Of a stretch of 64,000 bases of DNA, positions 17,605 to 25,694 are shown in pieces (position 1 is the stretch's first letter; each line of letters begins with the position of its first letter). A program made the translations under genes and the position numbers. Source of the stretch: an uncultured Coriobacteriaceae bacterium (GTDB lineage: Bacteria > Actinomycetota > Coriobacteriia > Coriobacteriales > Atopobiaceae); assembly GCA_902780305.1 (NCBI GenBank), contig CACZFB010000001.1, positions 1 through 64,000 on the forward strand, given 5' to 3'. The notes beneath the pieces are model-generated. The model searched no databases. It had not been told where the DNA came from and saw nothing but the letters and a program-made list of their open reading frames with translations.

Positions 17605-17895
17605 CTACCTCAGACTTGCCGCAAGTTGCGCGTCGGTGTCCTCCAGCGCGCGGGCTGTGCCGTCGAGCGCCCGTGCAATCTCGTCGATGAGCTCCTTCGC
17701 CCTCACGAACCCAGGTCTCAGCTCGCCAAACCGTGCGGCATACGCCTTGCTCGAGGCACCCTCCCACTCGCTCTGCAGCTGGCTGAGCAGTGAGTCCATG
17801 CGCCCGATGACGCTCTGGACGTTCTCGGCCTCCCTGCGGTACTCGTTTGCCCGCCCACGCATCTGGTCCGGCGTGATCCTAATCTGTCCTGCCAT
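17605..17895 (-). CDS. WXG100-family (EsxA/ESAT-6-like) secreted protein
   Basis: 96 aa, the typical length. Start ATG 17895 follows GGTGGAGG. Two helices flank the turn SEWEGASSKAYAARF, which carries the WxG motif (WEG). The C-terminal helix ends in a charged segment. Proteins of this family dimerise as helical hairpins and are both substrate and structural part of type VII systems. The gene overlaps the upstream Ig-like protein gene by 17 bp. Being followed by a hairpin could let it be expressed above essC. Confidence 0.93.
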   Translation of the reverse strand: MAGQIRITPDQMRGRANEYRREAENVQSVIGRMDSLLSQLQSEWEGASSKAYAARFGELRPGFVRAKELIDEIARALDGTARALEDTDAQLAASLR

Positions 17896-20800
17896 GTCCT
17901 CCACCTTTCCCTCTGCGGGCCAGTGCCCCATGCACCAGCCTCGTGAACCCGATTACGGCCACCACTCCCCCGGCCGCCACGCCGGCCTCGACCCAGCCGG
18001 TCGTGCACAGAAAACCGTCTGCCTCGTAGCCGCACGCACGCTCTTCCGTCCCGGTGTAATCACCCACCACGATGCGCAGGTGCCGTGGCACCCAAACGGG
18101 CATCGGATCGACGCGAAGCCTAAAGCTTCCCTGTTCCTGGAGCAGGTCTGGTCCCACAGGCTTGTCCGAGTCATCCCGGTACACGTCCACGCGCCGGCCA
18201 TCCACCCAGGCCGAGATGGTGTCTCCCTTGCCCACCTCGTCGCGCACGTAGAACGAGGCCTCGCAGGTGCCGCCCGCGCACAGGGGATCCGGAAGCACAA
18301 CGTCCTCGATGGCCGGCCCCTCCTCGTCGAGCACGAACGATGCCGTGGAGGACTGGGGGACCGGTTGGGCATCCACGTCCTCGCCCGCCGCCCAAAAGGC
18401 GGTGGTGGTGTTGCGGTTCCCCGCGGCATCCGTGGAGCTCACGTCCACGCTGTAGAGGCCCTGGCCACCATCCCCGTAGTCGGAGTCGCTGCCCTTGCCA
18501 AAGTTGCCTGGCGCAATCGTGTACACGTACTCCTGCCATCCCTCGGGGTTTCCCTCATCCTGGCCGTCGTTTGCATGCGCGATCGTGTATCCCGTGCGCG
18601 CCTCGTGGTCGGTCTGCTCGATTGCGGTCGTGGAGAAGGCGTGCTCCTTGGTCACCAGATGCGAGTCGCCAGAATCCTCGTCGGACGCCTGATCACACAC
18701 GTTTATCTCGTGCACCACAATTCGCGGAGGAGCGGTGAGCAACTCACCCTGCCACACCTCACCCGCCTCGGCACGGGCGCCGTCCCCCTTCTCGCAAAAG
18801 AACGTGGAGCCAAAGCGATTGAGCGAGAACGTGACCGTCCTCTTTGCAGACTCGTTGCCCGCGAGGTCTACGGACTGCGCCGTGAGGGTGTAGATGCCGT
18901 CCCCGTCCATGCCGTAGCCGGCACCTGTCCGTTCGTCCACGCCGAGGTTGCCCCAGTCGAATTCCAACTCGTCCACTCCCGGCACGGTCGTTGCCTGCAG
19001 GTCCCCGTTCCCGGATCGCCTGTGCTCGCAACGCAGCGTCGCCGTCGTGAGCGTCAGGTCGAGGTTGGCCTCGTCGCCGCAGCGCACGATGGGACGGCAC
19101 GCCTGCGCGAACGCGGACCTGTCCCTGAGCTCGGTCTCTGCGGAATCGGCGACGAGCGCATCGTTCGTGCTGGTAACCTTGGTGATGCTCACCACGGGCG
19201 GCTGAGTGTCAATCACGAAGTCGGGAGACGTGTAGGGCGTGCAGGCGTTGCCCGCGAGGTCGACGCCTTCCACCGAAAGCCGGTGCGGCGCCTCTGCCGT
19301 GGCATCGGTCACAAAGCTCACGATGCAGCGATGCACGTCGCCTTCCGATACCCAGCCGCCAACAGAGCCCGTGGTCCTCACAGTCATGCCCTGCTCGGAG
19401 AAGTTGTGCTCTAGCACCGTTATGGTCGCCGTGCGGTGGGCACGGTAGTACTTTTCGTTGCGCACGTCGTCGTTGTCCCATTCCACCGTAACGACCGGAG
19501 CGGTCTTGTCGATGGTGAACTCCCCCGTCATGACGGGCTCCGACACGTTGCCCGACGCGTCGGTGAGCTGTGCGGTAACCACGTAGTGGCCGTCGTCCGC
19601 AAGCGGCTGCACGAAGGCATAGTACGGCGCGTTCCCAAGCAGCGCGGAGACGGGGATGTTCCAGGAGGTGCGCTCACCGTCCGCACTGCCCGCGCGTCTG
19701 GCGACCGTGGCCACCACCCGCCCGGGGTCGAGACGCGCAAGCCATGCGAGGCCATCCTCCTCCACCGAGACGAGCACCTGCTGGTCTTGGGCGTAGTACG
19801 CGCCCGCCGTCACTCCCGACAGCGAGACGCGCGGAGCGACGACGTCGTTGACCAGCGCCTGTGGAAACACCCCCTCGCCATCCAGCGAGACGCTGCCCGC
19901 GCCGTCTTTGCGGTCCGCCCGAACCTCTGTCGCACCACCCAGCGTCCATACGCGCACGTTTCCCGCAAGGTCACGCACGAACACCCGTATGTTCTGCTCG
20001 AACGCCGTGTCGTGGCGGGCGTCGTGCGCGACGTGGTCCTTGAGCCTGAGCGTTATGGTTTCGCGCGTCTTGTTGCGCACCCGCCCCACCTTGCTGGAAT
20101 AGGCACCGTCGGGGTCATCCACCCATGCGTCGGCGAGGCCATACTCGTCGCTTACAGCCAAGGTAATCGTGGTGGGCATCCCGTCCTGCTCGTTATAGAA
20201 GTACCAGGGCGCGGCACCTGGCACGGCAGACCAGAAGACGATGGGCCGTTTGCTCATGGCGGCACTGCTCACGACAGGGGCTGTCTGGTCCACCACGAAG
20301 TCGGTCGTGGCCATGGCCTCGTGGCCCGCCGCGTCACGCGCCAGGGCCGCCACGTGCTTGACCCCCGCGCCGATGCCGGTGGCCTCCTCGCAATACGCAA
20401 GCCGTGCCACATAGGACACCACGCCGTTCTCGTCGCCCAGCTCGCCCCACTCAACGGTGACGTCGTCGCCCAGCGAGTTCGATATGGTTGACCTTGTGGG
20501 GTCAAAGTTCCTGTCCCGCACGCTAACCTCAACGCACACGGGTCTCGCATAGCAGGGACGCCCCGCAAGCTGGGGCTGCGCGTCGGCCGCCGGATCGCAG
20601 GACACGCTTACCGTAGGATCCGTGAGGTCGATCACGAACGGCGGCGACGCATAGGAGCCGTCCTCGCCTACGGGCGTGCTGGCGGTACCGGCCAACGGGT
20701 TGCCCGCCTTGTCCGCGCCACGAAGCTCGAAGCCGTAGGTCCCATCGCTCGCAAGGCGCACATGCCTCACGAAGTGGTCCTCCTCGCGCTCCCACACGCC

Positions 20801-22081
20801 TGTCTCCACCATGCGCGCCGTGCCACCACGTGTGGCCCGTACGTCAAGGCGCACGGGGCTCGGCGTGCCGTTAAGGTCCTCGGGGTCAAGGTTGCGCTCC
20901 CAGAGCACGATGCGGGCGGACACCGGCGACCGGTAGAGCGGACCGTCGGCCACCTCCGCACAGGGTTCGGGGGCGGAGATGTCCACTTCGAGCTTGGGCG
21001 CTGTGGTGTCCACGATCACCGTCCTCACCTCATGTTCGGACGCGTTTCCCGCAAGGTCTGTGGCTCGGGCCTCGATCGCATAGGTCCCGTCGTCCTCGCC
21101 AGACGGGCGTGCAGGAATCGGGATGCGGTATGAGCAACGGCCGTCCACCACGTTGACACCTTCGCTCGCCGCGCACACCTCCTGCACCAGGGACCCGTCT
21201 CTGCGTACCTCGACGAGCACCTGCCGCCCGTCGAAGTCGATAACCTCATCCCAGCGCTCGTCGCAGACCTCCACCACCACCGTTGCCGGCGAGCGCAGCT
21301 GCGCGCCTTCCGCAACGCCGGAGATGGCCACGCGCGGTGCGCTGCCGTCCACGACGAGGTGGTGCACCTGCTGTTCCTCCAAGGCGTTGAAGGCCGCTTC
21401 CGCACCCTGCTCGTCGACTGCCTGCACCATAGGACATGCCCCGAAGGAGCCCTCCAGCAGCGTGATGGATCCCGAACAGCGGATTCTGCCCACATCGGTC
21501 GTGTCGCACTCCCAGCCGTCGAAGGCGAGCGTGCCGCTCTGGGTTCGCTCCCTGCCCCGGACCTTCTGTGCGAGCATGGCCAGATCAATGCCGCACGCGG
21601 TGCTCTCTTGCATGTTGAGGGTGTCTGCCTCAATGCATATCTGCAATTCGATGGCCGCGCGGAAGTAGGCGCGGTCCGCCACCAGGTTGCACGCGTCCCA
21701 CGAGTCGCAGGCCACCTCGACGGTTGGCAGTTGCAGAACCGGGTCCGCGCCAGGGTCCGCGCCTTGCCCACCGCCTCCGGCACCCTCCCCTTCCCCATCG
21801 CCGGATCCCTCCGAAGGTTGGTCTGCCTGAATGGGCCGGTCGGTGCCAGTGGGCTCGGCGGGCGTGCCCGCAGACGAGGTCGTGCCGCTGCGCACCACAC
21901 GCGCATCGACGGCGTCGGCGCCCGCAAGTCCCAGGGCGCCAGCCGAGGTCCATACGGAAGACACGGCCAAAAGCAGTGCCAGCAACGAGCCGACGGGCCA
22001 GACGAACCTGGGCGACCGCACGTGCCGTGCGACGCCGCCTGTTTGCCGGCGAGCCCCGGCGTTCCCTCTTGCCATGCCCAT
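17879..22081 (-). CDS. 1400-aa cell-surface protein with Ig-like repeats and C-terminal membrane anchor, in the type VII locus
   Basis: Start ATG 22081 (AGAGGAG upstream). A long N-terminal signal sequence (about residues 27-55) is followed by a Gly/Glu-rich linker, then at least seven bacterial Ig-like modules with recurring ATDLAGN and VDTTAPKLEV, DKTAPVVTV, IDLTDPTVSV boundaries. The tail has a transmembrane helix (AGVAAGGVVAVIGFTRLVHGAL, about 1362-1385) and a basic cytoplasmic end. Cys pairs occur throughout. In this locus it occupies the place where EsaA-like membrane proteins stand in Firmicutes, but it shows no similarity that I can see. It may be an envelope-spanning or host-binding part. 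It ends in TAG inside the WXG100 gene and starts at the TGATG overlap with the gene before. Confidence 0.82.
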   Translation of the reverse strand: MGMARGNAGARRQTGGVARHVRSPRFVWPVGSLLALLLAVSSVWTSAGALGLAGADAVDARVVRSGTTSSAGTPAEPTGTDRPIQADQPSEGSGDGEGEGAGGGGQGADPGADPVLQLPTVEVACDSWDACNLVADRAYFRAAIELQICIEADTLNMQESTACGIDLAMLAQKVRGRERTQSGTLAFDGWECDTTDVGRIRCSGSITLLEGSFGACPMVQAVDEQGAEAAFNALEEQQVHHLVVDGSAPRVAISGVAEGAQLRSPATVVVEVCDERWDEVIDFDGRQVLVEVRRDGSLVQEVCAASEGVNVVDGRCSYRIPIPARPSGEDDGTYAIEARATDLAGNASEHEVRTVIVDTTAPKLEVDISAPEPCAEVADGPLYRSPVSARIVLWERNLDPEDLNGTPSPVRLDVRATRGGTARMVETGVWEREEDHFVRHVRLASDGTYGFELRGADKAGNPLAGTASTPVGEDGSYASPPFVIDLTDPTVSVSCDPAADAQPQLAGRPCYARPVCVEVSVRDRNFDPTRSTISNSLGDDVTVEWGELGDENGVVSYVARLAYCEEATGIGAGVKHVAALARDAAGHEAMATTDFVVDQTAPVVSSAAMSKRPIVFWSAVPGAAPWYFYNEQDGMPTTITLAVSDEYGLADAWVDDPDGAYSSKVGRVRNKTRETITLRLKDHVAHDARHDTAFEQNIRVFVRDLAGNVRVWTLGGATEVRADRKDGAGSVSLDGEGVFPQALVNDVVAPRVSLSGVTAGAYYAQDQQVLVSVEEDGLAWLARLDPGRVVATVARRAGSADGERTSWNIPVSALLGNAPYYAFVQPLADDGHYVVTAQLTDASGNVSEPVMTGEFTIDKTAPVVTVEWDNDDVRNEKYYRAHRTATITVLEHNFSEQGMTVRTTGSVGGWVSEGDVHRCIVSFVTDATAEAPHRLSVEGVDLAGNACTPYTSPDFVIDTQPPVVSITKVTSTNDALVADSAETELRDRSAFAQACRPIVRCGDEANLDLTLTTATLRCEHRRSGNGDLQATTVPGVDELEFDWGNLGVDERTGAGYGMDGDGIYTLTAQSVDLAGNESAKRTVTFSLNRFGSTFFCEKGDGARAEAGEVWQGELLTAPPRIVVHEINVCDQASDEDSGDSHLVTKEHAFSTTAIEQTDHEARTGYTIAHANDGQDEGNPEGWQEYVYTIAPGNFGKGSDSDYGDGGQGLYSVDVSSTDAAGNRNTTTAFWAAGEDVDAQPVPQSSTASFVLDEEGPAIEDVVLPDPLCAGGTCEASFYVRDEVGKGDTISAWVDGRRVDVYRDDSDKPVGPDLLQEQGSFRLRVDPMPVWVPRHLRIVVGDYTGTEERACGYEADGFLCTTGWVEAGVAAGGVVAVIGFTRLVHGALARRGKGGGHGRTD

Positions 22082-22461
22082 CACACCGCTCCTCTCTGCC
22101 CCGAAGGATCGTCGTCCCAGCCACACACCGTCCGCATGCTTCCCTGCGTTGCGGGCGTCTCCGCCCCCAGCTCGGTCTGCCCCTGCGCCTCCCCAGTGCC
22201 AAAGTCCTTACCGGCAGCCAGCGAAGATGCCTCGATCGGGCTGGCACCGTCACGCAGGCCCACGGCAATCGCGCGGCGTGCATTTGCCTGCGCCAGTCGG
22301 GCGCCGGCAAACTCCTCAAGCCCCTGCGCTCGCCTTTTGCCCGACAGGTCATCGAGGACGGCACGCAGATCGCAGCGAACCGCATGACGCACCGCAAGTG
22401 CCGCACACAGCACCGCAAGTCCAAACGCCACGTAAGCCACCAAGAAGCAGGTGTCAATCAT
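22081..22461 (-). CDS. Small membrane protein of the type VII locus
   Basis: 126 aa from ATG 22461, overlapping the end of the kinase gene by eight bases (a GTG at 22467 is an alternative). One N-terminal transmembrane helix (CFLVAYVAFGLAVLCAALAV, about 4-23) is followed by a charged helical stretch and a disordered tail. No family was recognised. Its TGA stop overlaps the ATG of the Ig-like protein gene, which implies coupled translation. By position and topology it could fill the role of small type VII membrane parts such as EssA, but this is only a guess. Confidence 0.65.
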   Translation of the reverse strand: MIDTCFLVAYVAFGLAVLCAALAVRHAVRCDLRAVLDDLSGKRRAQGLEEFAGARLAQANARRAIAVGLRDGASPIEASSLAAGKDFGTGEAQGQTELGAETPATQGSMRTVCGWDDDPSGQRGAV

Positions 22462-24376
22462 CCTCACTCTCCCCCCAATCCATGCGTGCCACCGGGTTGT
22501 GGTAGACGTTCGCTATGTTCTTCTGCGCAACTTCCAGGCACGAGTCGGTCTCGCGGAGCATGGGGCCATACACCACCGCATGCTCGGGGGCGGAGAGAAA
22601 GTCGTCCAAGTCCCCCAGGCATCCCTGACACAGCGCCAGGAGTTCGAGGGCCTGCTCCTCTTGCACGCCAGCCCGGGCGAATCCAGAAAGATACGACGGT
22701 GAACCGAGAACCTCGGCGGCAATCTGGCACAGACGCGCCCGTACGCCCTCCACGCTGCGCTCGCCCTCCGGCAGCTCGACCTCTTGCCGCAAAGACGAGC
22801 ACAGGGCGTTCCAAAGCGCTGTGTACTCCTCCGTCGCCGGCCGTCCCTCGATGCCCGACCGGGTGACCCGCCCATAGAACCCCGATATCCGCTCGTAGGC
22901 TTCCGCCGTCTGCCTGTCGTTGGGCGAAAGGGCATCGCCCTGTCCCCGTTCGTCGCTCACCGCGATTGCGCGAGCGAACCAGGGCTGTGCGAACTCGGCA
23001 CTCTGCAGTGCCGCGTTTCCCACCGACCCTCCGTCACGGTCGATTCGGTAGTAGCTGAGGTAGCACACGCCCATGGCATAGCAGAACTCGGCATAGTGGG
23101 GGTCGCTCTGCGAGGGAGGCCGCTTGGCCAGTAGGGCGCGCATCCTGCGCTCCTCCTCGCCGGAGAAGCGATAGTCCTCCTCGAAGAGCGAGACCATGCG
23201 GGCAAAGGGCTCCACCCGCCCCGGCCCCACATCGATTGCGCGCGCATAGAGTGTCTCTGCGGGTGACTCGCGGCCCGTCGCGTCGTTGGAGGATGCAAGC
23301 GCCGCGGCACGCATGAGCTCCTCGTAGCTCACCTGCCGGAGCAGGATGCCGCTCGCCAGGCACGCTGCGCCCACCAGGGCGCAGGCAAGCGAGGCGACCA
23401 GCCACCTCCTGAACACCACGACCTTGTGCCGTTGACCCTCTCGCCAGGCATCAGTGAGCCACTCGTGATGCTCGAGGTCGTAGCGCATCTCCTCTATGGT
23501 GGGATAGCGGTCGGCCGGGTCCGGCTGCGTCGCACGGAGCAGTATACGCTCCAGACCCTGAGAGAGTCTGGGGTTCCACTCCCGGATGGGCCGCATGCCG
23601 AATACGGTCCTGACCTTGCCGTCCCCGTCCTCGACGCGTCTGGGCACGTGTCCCGAGACCAGCGAATAGAGCGTCGCGCCCAGGGCGTACACGTCCATGG
23701 TCGGTGACGCGTGCGAGGCAAGCCCACCGTCGGCCAGCTGTTCGGGGGCGGCATAGCCCGGCGTCCCCACGCGACCGCCCAGGCCCCTGGCCGCGACCCC
23801 GACCTCAACGGCAATGCCAAAGTCGATGAGGCGCACGGTACCGTCCTCGCGGAGCATGACGTTGGAGGGCTTGAGGTCGCGATAGATGACTTGGGGGCTG
23901 CGCGAGTGCAGGTAGGAGAGCACGTCGCACAGCTGCAGCCCCCAGGCGATCACCTGCTCCTGCAAGAATGGCTGGCGCGTCTCGTCCAATATCTGCGCGA
24001 GCGAGCGACCCTCCACGTAGTCCATCACCACGTAGGTCGTCCTGCCCGTGTCGATGATGTCCACGACGCGCGGGATGGCGGGATGGTCGAGCCGCTTGAG
24101 GAAGTCGGCCTCGTCTATGAGGGCCTGCCGCATCAGGGCACCGCGAACGCCCAGCTCGTTAGGCCGTATCTCCTTTATGGCCCAGAGCTTGTGCAGGCGC
24201 TCGTCTTGGGCAAGCCACACGCACGACATGCCACCCGCGCCAATCTGGGCGATAATCCGGTACTTGCCGTCCACAATCGAGCCAATACCGGTCGTATGCG
24301 TACCCCCAGCACTCCCCGCGCCCTGGGGCTTGCTCCCGCCCTGGTCTGTATGTGCATGCGTGGCAAACGACGACAT
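22454..24376 (-). CDS. PknB-type Ser/Thr protein kinase with transmembrane helix, head of the type VII locus
   Basis: 640 aa from ATG 24376 (GGGAGG upstream). The kinase domain (about 35-300) has the Gly loop IGAGGMSCVW, catalytic Lys in AIKEI, HRD-like YRDLKPSNVM (about 164), DFG and APE motifs, so it should be active. A transmembrane helix lies at about 319-341 (LVASLACALVGAACLASGILL). The 300-residue extracytoplasmic part is helical and TPR-like, not PASTA. It is the first gene of the locus and probably phosphorylates the FHA-containing proteins encoded downstream (the FHA protein and EssC). It ends in TGA overlapping the next gene. Confidence 0.9.
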   Translation of the reverse strand: MSSFATHAHTDQGGSKPQGAGSAGGTHTTGIGSIVDGKYRIIAQIGAGGMSCVWLAQDERLHKLWAIKEIRPNELGVRGALMRQALIDEADFLKRLDHPAIPRVVDIIDTGRTTYVVMDYVEGRSLAQILDETRQPFLQEQVIAWGLQLCDVLSYLHSRSPQVIYRDLKPSNVMLREDGTVRLIDFGIAVEVGVAARGLGGRVGTPGYAAPEQLADGGLASHASPTMDVYALGATLYSLVSGHVPRRVEDGDGKVRTVFGMRPIREWNPRLSQGLERILLRATQPDPADRYPTIEEMRYDLEHHEWLTDAWREGQRHKVVVFRRWLVASLACALVGAACLASGILLRQVSYEELMRAAALASSNDATGRESPAETLYARAIDVGPGRVEPFARMVSLFEEDYRFSGEEERRMRALLAKRPPSQSDPHYAEFCYAMGVCYLSYYRIDRDGGSVGNAALQSAEFAQPWFARAIAVSDERGQGDALSPNDRQTAEAYERISGFYGRVTRSGIEGRPATEEYTALWNALCSSLRQEVELPEGERSVEGVRARLCQIAAEVLGSPSYLSGFARAGVQEEQALELLALCQGCLGDLDDFLSAPEHAVVYGPMLRETDSCLEVAQKNIANVYHNPVARMDWGESEDD

Positions 24377-24565
24377 CGGCCCACCTCCCAATCGGTGCAC
24401 ACGAGCATACGGCTGCAGGTGTGCGGTGGCCGCATCTTTTTGGGCCAAGCTCGCAGCACGCATACGCATACATCACAGCAATTGCGCGCCGTCGTGCATA
24501 ACCGCAGGTAGCGACACTGCCGCGTTTGGCCAAAAAGCCGCACAAGCGCCTGCAGGCACAAAAAG

Positions 24566-24585
24566 TGGCCCCGAACACGGGGCCA
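24566..24585 (-). terminator. Intrinsic terminator, minus strand
   Basis: On the minus strand, TGGCCCCG-TGTT-CGGGGCCA is followed by CTTTTTG: an 8-bp GC stem, tetraloop and T tract. It would stop transcription coming from the leuA side before the type VII locus. Confidence 0.8.
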
Positions 24586-24654
24586 TTCGCCAAGTCTATG
24601 CAGCGCGTTGCTCGTTTTTGCTCATCCTTGCTCGCGTCGCAAGTAGCGCAGTGC

Positions 24655-24681
24655 GTGCTCAGGGGACTGTCCCCTGAGCAC
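24655..24681. repeat. 13-bp perfect palindrome
   Basis: Arms GTGCTCAGGGGAC (24655-24667) and complement (24669-24681) around a single T. The matching position downstream of the true leuA (25652-25680) has a degenerate version, AGGGACAGTCCCCCGAGCAC. Confidence 0.65.
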
Positions 24682-24695
24682 GGGTGGTCTTTAGC

Positions 24696-24733
24696 GAGCG
24701 CCTAGTACCCCTCGCGGGAGCGCTGGGTGGTCA
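24696..24733 (-). pseudogene. Duplicated 3' end of leuA
   Basis: The minus strand reads MTTQRSREGY-stop, nearly identical to the last residues of LeuA at 25695 (MITTQRSHEGY). Similarity continues beyond the stop through GAGCACGGGTGGT and CTTGCTCGCG for about 100 bp in total. It is a remnant of a duplication or of a second leuA copy. Confidence 0.75.
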
Positions 24734-24868
24734 TTTCTCAGGCTTCGTGGGCCTTCTACTTCGCGAATACCCTGGCGGCGACGGCTCTGCTGGGGTGCCG
24801 CAGGTAAGGGTACCCCAAACTGCACAGATAGGCCCAGCCTTATCTGCAGCCCTGTACAAAGTCGCAGG

Positions 24869-25144
24869 TCACGGGCCTGTTGACGGAGAGCCTGCAGTTA
24901 TGGGTGTCCCTGGCTGTACAGTTAGGGACACCCATAACTGCAGGCTCACCCCCGTGTTCCGCCAGCTGAAGCACCTGCTGAGATAATGTCCGTCATTGGC
25001 GGTATAGACCACAGGCGTCATTGCGCCGGACAGACCGGTCTGTGATTCAGCGCCGGAATCCGTAGTCGTTGTCATATTGCTGCCGGGAGTGACTGTCACA
25101 CTATACGAAGCCACAGGCGTGGCAGCCGCATTGCCTTGTCGCAT
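24869..25144 (-). pseudogene. Fragment of a surface-protein gene
   Basis: The frame reads ATPVASYSVTVTPGSNM ... SGAMTPVVYTANDGHYL, a pattern like the repeated modules of Gram-positive surface proteins (VTVTTGSNMT ... AMTDVVYTADDGYYF). The similarity stops at about 24990, and the frame then runs into the long hairpin at 24888-24947. No start signal or signal peptide is present. It is most simply a truncated remnant. Confidence 0.55.
24888..24947. repeat. 24-bp perfect inverted repeat
   Basis: Arms 24888-24911 and 24924-24947 pair without mismatch around a 12-nt loop. It lies inside the surface-protein remnant and may have arrived by insertion. Confidence 0.75.
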
Positions 25145-25533
25145 AAACGCGAAAGCCGTTGGGCCCGACGGGGCGTCATCGCCCCGCCAGGTCCGGCGGC
25201 TATCCGTCTCGTATGTAGTTGTGGTCTTGTCTCGGGAGAGCTATCCGGCTATGCCGTGCCTTGAGGAGCGTTGCGACTATTCCGCATGGCTGGTCGAACC
25301 CCGTCCTGTTAGCCTGTGAGCACTCTCGTGGTTTCCGGGTCACATCCTCGCCGTCGCGGCAATGCGCGAGCAGGCAACAGGCGTCCATGCATATAGACCA
25401 TCTGCCAGTGGAATCCAGCGGCTCGCACCAGCGGCTCGCACCTAGGAAATGCCATAGTGCCATGCGCTAGCATCACCTGTCAATATTGCGGATGCGTGGC
25501 GTGACGGAGCATGGCGCATATCGATATGAGCGA

Positions 25534-25567
25534 AGGGAGACGACACCGCCCCTGGTGCCGTCTCCCT
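25534..25567 (-). terminator. Probable leuA terminator
   Basis: Arms 25534-25547 and 25554-25567 (AGGGAGACGACACC against GGTGCCGTCTCCCT, one mismatch) lie about 130 bp downstream of the leuA stop on the minus strand. Confidence 0.6.
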
Positions 25568-25694
25568 CCCCGACTCGATGCTCCCGCACGGTTTGACGGA
25601 TTACCTTCCCCCTTTGCGTTCTTGCTCGCGCCGCGAGGAAGAAGCTGCACTTGGAGGGACAGTCCCCCGAGCACGGGTGGTTATTCGTTGACGC

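Larger units (their letters stand above)
24377..25694. other. 1.3-kb region without an intact gene: promoter, hairpins, decayed fragments
   Basis: From left to right it holds the probable promoter of the type VII locus, a minus-strand terminator (24566-24585), a perfect palindrome (24655-24681), a copy of the leuA 3' end (24696-24733), a long hairpin (24888-24947), a surface-protein gene fragment (24869-25144), a 13-bp tandem repeat CAGCGGCTCGCAC (25416-25441), and the leuA terminator (25534-25567). Short open frames in 25145-25530 show no recognisable protein. It reads as a graveyard between two transcription units. Confidence 0.6.

Noticed and set aside
24684-24986. 100-aa plus-strand open frame in the decayed region
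   Set aside because: It crosses the leuA 3' fragment and the long palindrome, has no ribosome-binding site, and the sequence lacks protein-like features.
25200-25470. Small open frames on both strands and a TTCGA motif that could suggest a tRNA or small gene
   Set aside because: No cloverleaf could be formed around the TTCGA, and the short peptides match nothing recognisable and lack ribosome-binding sites.
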